Assembly: GCA_938084875.1 (NCBI GenBank)
Contig: CALKFX010000196.1
Span: 1 to 17,989, forward strand
Reading direction: 5' to 3'
Origin: an uncultured Flavobacteriales bacterium
GTDB lineage: Bacteria; Bacteroidota; Bacteroidia; Flavobacteriales_D; Parvicellaceae
DNA: 17,989 nucleotides
Shown here piece after piece: positions 6,707 to 13,911 of the stretch. The position numbers and the translations under genes were made by a program. The first letter of the stretch is position 1, and each line of letters opens with the position of its first letter. The notes under the pieces are model-generated. The model did not search any database. It saw only the letters and a program-made list of their open reading frames with translations, and was not told the DNA's origin.

Positions 6707-6779
6707 TTTTTTAGTAAAAGGCTTATTAATATATCGATTTTATATATATTTAATATATAATAAGGTAAATTAAAAGGCC

Positions 6780-7994
6780 ATGAAAAAAAACTTAATCTCG
6801 ATAATATTTCTTTCTTTTTCTATTTTCAGCTATGGACAATGCAATGGAAGATATCAAACAGAAATATTTAATACCGTTTCTGTTTCTACAGTAAATTACT
6901 CAGATGTTTACAACGACTTCTTTCATAAAATGGATATTTATACTCCAGATGGAGATACTGTTACCAATAGACCAGTAATATTATACATGCATGGTGGAGC
7001 ATTTTATGCAGGAGAGAAAGGGTCGGTAGATTGTGTAGATTTTTGTACTTCCTATGCAAAAAAAGGATATGTTGCCATTTCCGCCAACTATAGATTGGCG
7101 GCCAATGCCTTGACCTTTGCTTTTTACCAAGATATCCAATATATAACCGTTTTACAAGCAGTTGCAGATATCAAGGCTGCGGTAAGATATTTGAGAAAAG
7201 ATCATGCCAATGGAAATACATTAGGAATACATCCTGATGGTATCTTTTTAGGGGGATACTCAGCAGGAGCTGTCTTGTCTATTCATTTGTCTTACTTGGA
7301 TTCCATTAGTGATTTACCTACTTCACCACTAGATGTTCAAGCGCTTGTTTCCAATATTGGCGGAACACTGGATGGAGATGCTGGAAATGATGGTTATTCT
7401 TCCGAAATTAGTGGGATTGTAAGTTTTGCAGGTGCAATAAATGATTTGGCGTGGGTAGACTCTACAGATGATCCAATAGTTTTTATTCATGGTACCGATG
7501 ACAATGTAGTAAATTTTAATTGTGGCCCTGGGCTAGGACAAGCAACAGTACTAAACCTATGTGGAATGAATGCAATGAAACCAGCCCTTGACAACGCTGG
7601 AATACTTAACGACACTATGGTTTATATAAATGGTGGACACGGCTGGGCAGGAACAGGTCATGCAAATCCTCTTTTTACTCAAGCAGTAGATTTTTCTACA
7701 AATTTTCTATATCCACTACTTCCATGTAACAACAGTTCGGTTGGAATTACTGAAAAGGAAGATAATGTCCAACAATATCCAAATCCAGCAAATGATATCG
7801 TTCATTATTCGTCAGGGAAAATGATTGAAGAGATAATTATATACAACCAAATTGGTCAGATTAAAAATAAAATAATAGTAAACAGTACTGAGCACGATGT
7901 GGCTTTAACAGATTATGATAGAGGTATTTATTACGTAAGGCTTGTATTAGATGATTTAAGCATTATCTTAAAGAAACTTTCAGTATCTAAATAA
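6780..7994 (+). CDS. Secreted carboxylesterase/lipase-like hydrolase with T9SS sorting domain, 404 aa
   Basis: The signal peptide (residues 1-19, ending SIFSYG before Gln) is followed by an alpha/beta-hydrolase domain of the carboxylesterase/BD-FAE type. The oxyanion-hole motif HGGAFYAG starts at His71, the nucleophile Ser161 is in GGYSAG, the acid is in HGTDD (Asp240/241), and the catalytic His287 is in GGHGW. Extra Cys pairs (85/89, 248/261) fit an extracellular protein. Residues about 331-404 form a type A C-terminal sorting domain: QYPNPAND, a central IIIYNQIGQI strand, and the ending DRGIYYVRLVL. This predicts export by Sec, then passage through the outer membrane by the type IX secretion system with removal of the domain. 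It would hydrolyse esters outside the cell; the actual substrate is unknown. It appears to be a single-gene unit. Confidence 0.93.
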   Translation: MKKNLISIIFLSFSIFSYGQCNGRYQTEIFNTVSVSTVNYSDVYNDFFHKMDIYTPDGDTVTNRPVILYMHGGAFYAGEKGSVDCVDFCTSYAKKGYVAISANYRLAANALTFAFYQDIQYITVLQAVADIKAAVRYLRKDHANGNTLGIHPDGIFLGGYSAGAVLSIHLSYLDSISDLPTSPLDVQALVSNIGGTLDGDAGNDGYSSEISGIVSFAGAINDLAWVDSTDDPIVFIHGTDDNVVNFNCGPGLGQATVLNLCGMNAMKPALDNAGILNDTMVYINGGHGWAGTGHANPLFTQAVDFSTNFLYPLLPCNNSSVGITEKEDNVQQYPNPANDIVHYSSGKMIEEIIIYNQIGQIKNKIIVNSTEHDVALTDYDRGIYYVRLVLDDLSIILKKLSVSK

Positions 7995-8034
7995 CACTAA
8001 AATTTTACTAAAATTAACAGATTTGAAATCAGTA

Positions 8035-8217
8035 TTATTTAGGGACTCTACCTTGATTACCAATTCCGTCTAAATCAATATTATCGCTATTTGTGTTTCC
8101 TAGATTTGGGTAATTTTCCTCTTTTTGCTTTTTACCATTATATATTATATTCCAAATAAGGAATATTAAGTAGATAGAAAATAATAAAAATCCTACACCA
8201 AAAAACACTAAACTCAT
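8035..8217 (-). CDS. Small membrane protein, 60 aa (second of an overlapping pair)
   Basis: A single strong N-terminal transmembrane helix (about residues 3-27, SLVFFGVGFLLFSIYLIFLIW) is followed by a basic anchor (NGKKQKEE) and a hydrophilic, Asn/Asp-rich tail (NTNSDNIDLDGIGNQG). The ATG (8215-8217) overlaps the stop of the upstream 56-residue gene as ATGA, strong evidence that both are genuine and coupled. The function is unknown; it resembles small accessory subunits of membrane complexes in size and layout only. Confidence 0.6.
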   Translation of the reverse strand: MSLVFFGVGFLLFSIYLIFLIWNIIYNGKKQKEENYPNLGNTNSDNIDLDGIGNQGRVPK

Positions 8218-8384
8218 AATCTATTGATTTGGTTAATAGCTATAGTAAAAAGTAATATTGTACCTGGCCAATGTGCGGAATATTGTGCTTCATCGGTCAT
8301 CCCAGCAAGACCTAGGCCTATAGAGTACAACATACACGCAAAAGCGATTATTACAGGATACCATTTTATAAGAAAATCTTTCAT
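8214..8384 (-). CDS. Small membrane protein, 56 aa (first of an overlapping pair)
   Basis: The minus strand encodes a 56-residue protein starting MKDFLIKWYPVIIAFACM. There are two hydrophobic segments (about residues 9-28 and 41-50) joined by a polar turn with MTDEAQYSAHWPG. The reading frame is full, starts with ATG at 8382-8384, has an N-terminal charged segment before the first helix, and shares a four-base ATGA overlap with the next gene. I recognise no family. Together the two genes form a compact unit of small membrane proteins convergent with the secreted esterase. Confidence 0.6.
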   Translation of the reverse strand: MKDFLIKWYPVIIAFACMLYSIGLGLAGMTDEAQYSAHWPGTILLFTIAINQINRL

Positions 8385-8806
8385 TTTATTATTGTTTATC
8401 TAATATATACTCTATTTATGACATATGAATCTTTGTTTACATTTAAACATCAAATAAAAATAGTTCTTAAAATACTGAATATAATTATTGTAGAATAATT
8501 TTTTATGAAACCCTATTTAGAGACTAGCCAATAAAACTACCAAAAATTTTTTGGGGCTATTCTGTATGAACATAATTAAAACAAAGAGTATATAATATTC
8601 TAATTTACAACAAAATTAAAAAAATAAGTTCCAGTTAAAAAAGACTACACATATTAGGAAAAATAAAATATATTAATTTAAATTGCTAAATAAAATCAAT
8701 AATTGTAAGAAAAATATATATAACTACTTAATTATTACTTATTAAGTATGTATTAAATAATTATTAAAATATTAACAGCCTTGAAATAGAATAAGACATT
8801 GTAATT
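8385..8806. other. AT-rich gene-free stretch
   Basis: About 420 bases, mostly A and T, without a credible reading frame. The only structure I see is a short palindrome, CCAAAAA/TTTTTGG around 8540-8554, flanked by AGCC (8526-8529) and GGCT (8555-8558). The promoters of the two flanking divergent units (minus strand at 8384, plus strand at 8807) must lie here, but no TTG/TAnnTTTG pair could be picked out. Confidence 0.5.
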
Positions 8807-8935
8807 ATGAAAAAATTAATTGATATACCTGACGAAATTGTTAAGCCACTAAAAATAATGGCAGTACATAAAGATCGTGATTTAAAAAATTACATTCAGG
8901 ATATTTTAGTTTCTCACGTAAAAAATAAAAATTAA
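8807..8935 (+). CDS. Ribbon-helix-helix-like small protein, 42 aa
   Basis: A 42-codon frame starts with ATG (8807-8809) and ends with TAA (8933-8935), encoding MKKLIDIPDEIVKPLKIMAV and then HKDRDLKNYIQDILVSHVK. The pattern is that of a short Arc/MetJ or CopG-type fold: a beta strand (KKLIDIP), helix 1 (DEIVKPLKIMAVHK), a turn with Asp-x-Asp-Leu-Lys, and helix 2 (NYIQDILVSHV). Such proteins bind DNA as dimers and are often antitoxins or plasmid/phage regulators. No toxin-like partner is adjacent: the downstream gene is convergent. Many Bacteroidota have free-standing proteins with this N-terminus. It is likely a real gene despite its size. Confidence 0.6.
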   Translation: MKKLIDIPDEIVKPLKIMAVHKDRDLKNYIQDILVSHVKNKN

Positions 8936-8948
8936 TCTTTTATTCACT

Positions 8949-8972
8949 TTGGATTACTTTAACTAAATCCAA
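8949..8972. terminator. Possible hairpin between convergent genes
   Basis: The arms TTGGATT (8949-8955) and AATCCAA (8966-8972) form a 7-bp stem with a 10-base loop, placed 14 bases after the stop of the small RHH-like gene and 41 bases from the end of the convergent secreted-protein gene. No clear T-run follows on the plus strand, so termination activity is uncertain. Confidence 0.3.
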
Positions 8973-9012
8973 CTTATAAAAATTCTCAACAAATTATTAA
9001 GCCTATTAGTGT

Positions 9013-9384
9013 TTATAACTCGTTTAATAATCTTTCAATATGCAGCCGCTGCTTAGACGGGATCCCATTTGCAAATAAGGAATCTCTCTTGATAATTATT
9101 TCCAAGTCTGTTAATGTCAATCTTAGAATATCCTTTTTAGAGCAGTACTTTTTGATGTTGATTGAAAATAAGGTGACAGAATCTGTTTTTTGGACAATAG
9201 CTCCATAACATTGTACTCTACACATGTAATCGTTAATGTTATCTGTCTTTTTTATTTCATTAGAGATGCACGAAATAAGATCAGACCATTTATTTTCCAT
9301 TGAAAATTTTGAACATTTTTTACAACCATTTTGTGACAATCCAAAAAATGGAATTAATAACATAAATATTATAAGTTTTTTCAT
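9013..9384 (-). CDS. Secreted Cys-containing hypothetical protein, 123 aa
   Basis: The signal peptide MKKLIIFMLLIPFFGLSQ is clear, with cleavage expected after Ser or Gln. The mature part is about 105 residues and contains six cysteines (NGCKKCSK, ISCISN, YMCRVQCYG, KYCSKK), so a disulphide-stabilised periplasmic or extracellular fold is likely. No membrane helix or sorting domain follows. I do not recognise a family. The minus strand about 17 bases upstream reads TACTTTTA, one base off the TAnnTTTG element, which could be its promoter. Confidence 0.7.
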   Translation of the reverse strand: MKKLIIFMLLIPFFGLSQNGCKKCSKFSMENKWSDLISCISNEIKKTDNINDYMCRVQCYGAIVQKTDSVTLFSINIKKYCSKKDILRLTLTDLEIIIKRDSLFANGIPSKQRLHIERLLNEL

Positions 9385-9430
9385 ATCACATGTTTTAAAC
9401 TAAAAGTAAGAAAAAGTTGACTGTTAATAA

Positions 9431-9571
9431 AGCAAAGGGAGGTTAGCGCTAAACGAAGCTAAAATAGGACTCGATAACTACGATCCTGATTTCCATCGGG
9501 AAAACATTTCCATAACCGAAAGCCCCACCAACTTTCTAACCGTACAAGAATCGACCGCTTCGCGGTATTAA
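9431..9571 (+). other. GC-richer patch with an unexplained 46-codon open fragment
   Basis: This stretch is visibly richer in G and C than its surroundings (GCGCTAAACGAAGC, CGACCGCTTCGCGG). On the plus strand it is open from just after a stop at 9428-9430 to a TAA at 9569-9571, with content such as GLDNYDPDFHRENIS and ending STASRY, but there is no start codon. On the minus strand a similar-length open fragment exists. It ends in a small perfect hairpin (ACCGC-TTC-GCGGT, 9554-9566). I read it as a remnant of foreign or decayed sequence, not a working gene. Confidence 0.4.
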
Positions 9572-9596
9572 TAAAATAGTTTAATGGATTAAATAA

Positions 9597-10024
9597 CTAA
9601 AAAGCCCGAATAGCGCGCACGTAACGTGCTTCTCCAAGACTACCATTATTTGAATGCATGTAATAGGTACCCGAGCCACTACTTCCAAAAGATCCAGAAA
9701 AACTGACATTAATCTTATAATAATAAGATGTAGGATAAAGAGTGTATATAGAAGAAGTTAAATATTCTCCACCCATTCCTCCATTGTAATTAAATGTAGT
9801 TCCTTCAATAGCTAGAGCTACTGAGTCAACCATACTTAAATCTATTGCTAAGAACTCATCTTTGCTAGGTAAAAACCAATCATTGTATCCTTGAGCATTA
9901 CTAAGATAACATTCAGTAGCTCCTGTAAAACAGTTTCCTGTTCCTGCATTATAGGAGGGTGCAGTAGTTATATGTTGAGTCTTATAAAAAGGGCCTAACT
10001 TAATAGACCCCCATTTAACAGATG
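9597..10024 (-). pseudogene. 5'-truncated DUF1566/Lcl-type protein fragment
   Basis: The last ~115 codons match the C-terminal part of DUF1566/Lcl C-terminal-like domains: GYNDWFLPSKDEFLAI, then YLTSSIYT, a Gly/Ser-rich strand region, and the ending EARYVRAIRAF just before the stop, which is where such proteins normally end. The N-terminal part, including a start codon, signal peptide and the usual Gly-rich first half, is missing. Instead the open frame runs straight into the 3' end of the tRNA-Ala gene; the only in-frame Met (MTGSQEVV) is antisense to nothing but encoded by the tRNA itself. The fragment is therefore very unlikely to be expressed as a proper protein. The likely origin is a surface or secreted protein cut off when DNA was inserted or deleted at the tRNA. 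Confidence 0.7.
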
Positions 10025-10098
10025 TGGAGAAGATGAGATTCGAACTCACGACCTCTTGACTGCCAGTCAAGCGCTCTAGCCAACTGAGCTACATCCCC
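10025..10098 (-). tRNA. tRNA-Ala (anticodon GGC)
   Basis: A 74-base cloverleaf on the minus strand. The acceptor 5' strand is GGGGATG, the D-arm GCTC..GAGC, and the anticodon stem CTTGA/TCAAG holds the loop CTGGCAG (anticodon GGC). The T-arm GTGAG/CTCAT has the loop TTCGAAT, and the 3' acceptor strand CTTCTCC is followed by discriminator A. The G3-T70 wobble pair is the alanine identity mark. CCA is not encoded (ACA follows), as is common in this phylum. Oddity: positions 6 and 67 are both T, leaving a mismatch in the acceptor stem. The truncated DUF1566 gene begins directly at its 3' end. Confidence 0.95.
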
Positions 10099-10129
10099 TA
10101 GCTATCACGAAAATAATTAATTAATTCAA

Positions 10130-11569
10130 TTACAGCTTGGTAATGATTGTATTTCGATAGGCTTTGGCGCCTTTTACTTTTACTATGTACATCCCCTTAG
10201 ACCAATTGGCAGTTGGTAATTTTATGTTTTGTAGATTATTTTCTTCTAGCATTAATTTTCCATCTAAACTATAGATAGCCAAATAAATTTTTTCATCAAA
10301 CTCTAGGTTTAATTCGTTTTTGAATGGGTTAGGATAACTATTATAAAAAATAAAATTTGAGCTAACTATAGACGCAATATTGCACGGGCTTCTAAGGGTT
10401 TGGAACCAATTAAAAGCTGAAGATAAAGCAGGCAAAACACATCCCCCGTGGTCATTATTTCCCATGTTTATTGCTTGCACATCCAAAGCTCCATTATTAT
10501 TCATAGTGCTTTCTGCATTTAGAGCATTGGTATATGCAATCTGTTCATCTGCTGTACAATAATACATTCTTAAGGGATTTAAAGGCAGCCAGTTGTAGTT
10601 GTCATTATCAAGAAGCGCCCTCCACCAAGGGTGGTTCTTATTAATTGAATCATTTATAAAATTATTCAAACAAGTATCTCTAATTAATAAATTCATCTGG
10701 TTTGGAATAAGACTATTTAATAATCCCATATCCAAAGTAGTGTTGTTCCCGCTAAAAAAAGGAGGAACTATTGTATCGTATGGCGAATAAAGTAACTCTG
10801 ACCAAGAATTAAATATATTTCCATATGCCAATTGGTAGGAAGCAAGAAGATAAACTATATATCCCGGATTAGAATAAGGGGATGGAGATATAATAGTGTC
10901 TGCCATTATTCCAGATAAATCATAAGGACCGGAGCAAGGAGCAGAAGCTATAATATTAAATTCAGACTGTAAATTTTTATCTTTTATAAATTTTGTAGTA
11001 GCCATACACGCATGACCACCTTGAGAATAACCTGTTAGAAAAAGCTCATTATTATCTACAAAATTTGTAGTGCTTAAATATTCTCTGGCGGCTCTGACCA
11101 TGTCTATTGTAGCAGTCGCTTCCGTATGTCTATGTACATAAGGATGTAACCCTGGACTATCTCCCATGCCAATATAGTCTGGCATACAAACAAAATAACC
11201 ACCTGCAGAGAAAACCTTTCCTATGATTGCCTCAGGGTTATTATAGGAAGGAACATCGTTTTTTCTTAAAGTAGTTCCGTGGTTATATACTGCTATTGGA
11301 AAATCGTTGCAATTTGTATTTTTAGGGACCATAAATGCTCCTGTGGCGATGACTGGCAAACTATCTGTGTTTACCGTATTGTAGGTCATCTTATACATGT
11401 CGACATCATAATCCAAAGTCAATCCTGTCGCACCACTTAAAATGGTTGAAGAAGAAGAATTTAAGAAATTGCAAGAAACTAAATATTGACCTCTAACTTG
11501 AATGTTAAGCAATAGCATGACAAACAAGAGCTTAAAGTAATAAATCAATTTTTTTAGTTTTTTATGCAC
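10130..11569 (-). CDS. Secreted alpha/beta hydrolase (lipase/esterase-like) with T9SS sorting domain, 479 aa
   Basis: A basic N-terminus and hydrophobic core (residues about 12-25, ending VRGQ) form the signal peptide. The hydrolase core carries an oxyanion region YNHGTT (95-100), the segment DYIGMGDSPG (131-140) typical of secretory lipase/esterase-like hydrolases, nucleophile Ser182 in GYSQGG, a likely acid Asp341 in CTADEQIAY, and His374 in NDHGGC. Residues about 406-479 form a T9SS type A sorting domain (NSYPNPFKNEL, LAIYSLDGKLM, SKGMYIVKVKG). It should be exported and released or anchored at the cell surface, where it would cleave ester substrates. Its sequence is not closely similar to the other T9SS esterase at 6780. 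The gene is followed by tRNA-Ala and has a good TTG/TAnnTTTG promoter just upstream. Confidence 0.9.
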   Translation of the reverse strand: MHKKLKKLIYYFKLLFVMLLLNIQVRGQYLVSCNFLNSSSSTILSGATGLTLDYDVDMYKMTYNTVNTDSLPVIATGAFMVPKNTNCNDFPIAVYNHGTTLRKNDVPSYNNPEAIIGKVFSAGGYFVCMPDYIGMGDSPGLHPYVHRHTEATATIDMVRAAREYLSTTNFVDNNELFLTGYSQGGHACMATTKFIKDKNLQSEFNIIASAPCSGPYDLSGIMADTIISPSPYSNPGYIVYLLASYQLAYGNIFNSWSELLYSPYDTIVPPFFSGNNTTLDMGLLNSLIPNQMNLLIRDTCLNNFINDSINKNHPWWRALLDNDNYNWLPLNPLRMYYCTADEQIAYTNALNAESTMNNNGALDVQAINMGNNDHGGCVLPALSSAFNWFQTLRSPCNIASIVSSNFIFYNSYPNPFKNELNLEFDEKIYLAIYSLDGKLMLEENNLQNIKLPTANWSKGMYIVKVKGAKAYRNTIITKL

Positions 11570-11583
11570 TTCCAGATAAAGTC

Positions 11584-11615
11584 CAAAGATAAATCAGAAC
11601 TAAACCAATAACAAA
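11584..11615 (-). promoter_or_regulatory. Bacteroidota-type promoter for the secreted hydrolase
   Basis: On the minus strand TTTG (11615-11612) is followed after 20 bases by TATCTTTG (11591-11584), matching the TTG-N17-23-TAnnTTTG consensus known from Flavobacterium. The start codon at 11569 is 14 bases after the -7 box, so the 5' leader would be very short (about 8 bases). This is the best promoter match in the window. Confidence 0.45.
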
Positions 11616-11704
11616 TGAAAAAAAAGAGGCCAAAACCATAGTTGTAATATAGTGCATTTGAATATACACAATATAAATGTTTGAGAAAAATTATAAAAAA
11701 ATAA

Positions 11705-11737
11705 AATGAGTTACAGCTCGATAAGTTGTAACTCATT
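11705..11737 (-). terminator. Rho-independent terminator after the tRNA
   Basis: The arms AATGAGTTACA (11705-11715) and TGTAACTCATT (11727-11737) form a perfect 11-bp stem with an 11-base loop. On the minus strand the stem is followed by a T-rich tail (TTTATTTTTTTATAATTTTT). It lies 12 bases past the 3' end of the CAU tRNA and would stop its transcript before the hydrolase gene. Confidence 0.75.
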
Positions 11738-11748
11738 ATTAAATAATG

Positions 11749-11822
11749 TGGGCCCAGAAGGGCTCGAACCTTCGACCCCCTGATTATGAGTCAGGTGCTC
11801 TAACCAACTGAGCTATGGGCCC
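11749..11822 (-). tRNA. tRNA with CAU anticodon (Ile2 or elongator Met)
   Basis: A perfect 74-base cloverleaf: acceptor GGGCCCA/TGGGCCC, D-arm GCTC..GAGC, anticodon stem CCTGA/TCAGG with loop CTCATAA, T-arm GAAGG/CCTTC with loop TTCGAGC, and discriminator A. The acceptor closes with a paired G1-C72, so it is not the initiator. The loop CTCATAA fits both elongator Met and Ile2 (lysidine-modified C34). The GC-rich acceptor favours Ile2 slightly, but the sequence alone does not decide. A terminator follows at 11705-11737. Confidence 0.92.
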
Positions 11823-11897
11823 TAATTCAGTATTATACTAAATTGGTTGGCAAATTTGCAAAAAAAAATCTAATTACTTTAAAGTAAGACCAATAAT

Positions 11898-13832
11898 TTA
11901 CTCTAGTCTCCAACTAATTCCTCCCATTAACCATCTTCCTGGCATTTTGGCCCCTAATATATTCTGGTATTCTTTGTCCAATAAATTAAGTATCTGAATA
12001 TTTAAAGAAAGTTTATTGTCCATTAACCCATAACCAACTCGTGCATTTAAAAGTCCATAACTACTTTCTAAATCACTAGAAATAGATTCTGCAGCTTGGG
12101 CAGTTCTTTCTTTATACAACCCAGAAATAGAGAACTGGAAAGAGTTATAATTTAAAATTAGCTGTGCATTAATAAGATGTTTGGCAAAGCTTGACAAATA
12201 AATCCCTAGAGTGTCGTTGGTAATATCTGTAAAAGTATAACCCATTTGGCAAATTAAAGTACTGTTTTCTGAAATAAGAAATTTAGAGTTTAGTTCTAAC
12301 TCAAAGCCATTTATATTTACATCCTTAATATTTTTTGCAAATGTGTAGTTTGCCCCAGAAACTAAAGTGCCTATGTCACTATCTATATCGCTTTCATTAG
12401 TCAAAATATAATCTATAATATTGCTAGACTGTCTGCTAAAAACGGTTGCTTTAAATAAAGAATTTTTAAATGGAGAATAGTTAATTCCTATCTCTTCAGA
12501 CCATCCTCTTTCAGCCATTAAATTTGGATTCCCTAAACGGATATAAGTCTTTAAAGGAATATTATTATTATATCTTTCTGTATAATCTGCTGCCCTTATA
12601 CTTCTTCCAGCTGAAGCTCTTAAAGTTAAATTAGATAAATTATAAGCTGCATTTATTTGAGGACAAAATTCAAAGCCGTAATTTTCATCGTAATCTTCTC
12701 TTGCAATAGTAGTTAAAACTAGATTATTTGATTTGTAAACACCCATTAAGTAAGCTCCAAAATGATAATCGCTATGATTCCCCCTATCGTTACTTTCAAT
12801 TTTCCTTAAGTCAGCTTGAATTCCAGATTTAAATGTAAATTTTTCATTAATTTCATTTGAATTATTTACTGTGAAATTTAAATAATCCATTGTATGCATA
12901 TTAGGATCTGAAGTTGGAGTGTAGAGAAATTCATCTGAAGATCTTTTATAGCTAGCGTTAATGTCTAAAAAAGACCCTGTTGTAGTTTTTCTCTGGAGCT
13001 GAACTCTGTTAAACCAATTAGAGGTGATTTCTGTAGATTTGTCTGACTGGTAAGAAGTGTAAAAATATCTTGCATTGAAATCGCTAGAAAGAATGGAGGA
13101 TCTAACTTTTAATTCCCACAAATCATTTATTTTAAATCCCGCTGAAAGACTTATATTTTTAATGTCGAAATAATTTCTGTATCCCTCCAATGTTGTAGAG
13201 TCATTTACTGAAACTGGTAAAATACTATCTCCCTTAGAATGATTTATTGACGCCCCTAAGCCAACATAAAATTTATTGGACTTATGAAAAACACTTGCTG
13301 TAGAACTTACTAAATTATTATCTCCATAGTTGATGTTTCCAGAAGATGTAGTTCCATTTTTTAAAGAGTCGAACCCTTTGGTAATAACATTAATTACTCC
13401 CCCAACAGCATCAGGTCCATACATAGAAGCTCCAGCCCCTTTTAATATTTCAATTCTCTCTATTTCCATATTTGAAACTGGGACATAGCAATTAAAATGC
13501 CCAGTCAACGGATCGTTTATTTTCATGCCATCAATTAAAACCAAAACTTGAGAAAAAGTAGAACCTCTCATTACAATATCTCCTTGAACACCAAATCCTC
13601 CACGAGACTGAACCTCAACTCCACAAATAGTTTGTAACAATTCGTAAAAAGTAGTAGCTGGTAATTGTTGTATTTGTTCTTTGGTCAAAATATTGATACT
13701 TCTACCTGTTTCGCTGGCCTTTAATGGAATTCTAGTGGTTTGTACTAGCAAAGTATCTAGACTAAAGCTTTGTTGTGCTCTTGGCTTAATAAGTAACGAA
13801 AGGAAAAGGGTAATGCTTAAAAAATATTTCAA
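11898..13832 (-). CDS. TonB-dependent outer-membrane receptor (BtuB-like), 644 aa
   Basis: This is a TonB-dependent receptor: it takes up a scarce ligand across the outer membrane using TonB/ExbBD energy. Signal peptide residues 1-19 (ending PRAQ) are followed by a TonB-box-like DTLLVQTTR at about 26-34. The plug domain (about 43-152) includes SINILTKEQIQQLPA, GGFGVQGDIVMRG, VLVLIDGMKINDPLTGHF, IERIEILKGAGASMYGPDAVGGVINVITKG-type signatures. A 22-strand barrel follows to the end (GGISWRLE). The 'DPLTGHFN' plug loop and the absence of a carboxypeptidase-like N-terminal extension point to the BtuB/small-ligand group and not the SusC group; the ligand is not shown. The start is TTG (13830-13832); no ATG is suitably placed. 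The gene is divergent from the HAD phosphatase. Confidence 0.93.
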   Translation of the reverse strand: MKYFLSITLFLSLLIKPRAQQSFSLDTLLVQTTRIPLKASETGRSINILTKEQIQQLPATTFYELLQTICGVEVQSRGGFGVQGDIVMRGSTFSQVLVLIDGMKINDPLTGHFNCYVPVSNMEIERIEILKGAGASMYGPDAVGGVINVITKGFDSLKNGTTSSGNINYGDNNLVSSTASVFHKSNKFYVGLGASINHSKGDSILPVSVNDSTTLEGYRNYFDIKNISLSAGFKINDLWELKVRSSILSSDFNARYFYTSYQSDKSTEITSNWFNRVQLQRKTTTGSFLDINASYKRSSDEFLYTPTSDPNMHTMDYLNFTVNNSNEINEKFTFKSGIQADLRKIESNDRGNHSDYHFGAYLMGVYKSNNLVLTTIAREDYDENYGFEFCPQINAAYNLSNLTLRASAGRSIRAADYTERYNNNIPLKTYIRLGNPNLMAERGWSEEIGINYSPFKNSLFKATVFSRQSSNIIDYILTNESDIDSDIGTLVSGANYTFAKNIKDVNINGFELELNSKFLISENSTLICQMGYTFTDITNDTLGIYLSSFAKHLINAQLILNYNSFQFSISGLYKERTAQAAESISSDLESSYGLLNARVGYGLMDNKLSLNIQILNLLDKEYQNILGAKMPGRWLMGGISWRLE

Positions 13833-13911
13833 AATGAATAAATGTTTAATTTTCTTTAATATATCTAAATTCGAGACAATTTTAATAATTTGTTTTGATT
13901 AATTAGGGTTA

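Noticed and set aside
9597..10070. Reading the DUF1566 fragment as an intact 157-residue gene starting at 10070
   Set aside because: Its first codons are the tRNA-Ala sequence itself and there is no signal peptide or first half of the domain; it is better called a truncated remnant.
11554..11736. 60-codon minus-strand frame upstream of the secreted hydrolase
   Set aside because: It begins inside the terminator stem after the tRNA, overlaps the hydrolase start and its promoter, and has a Phe/Tyr-rich composition expected from AT-rich non-coding DNA.
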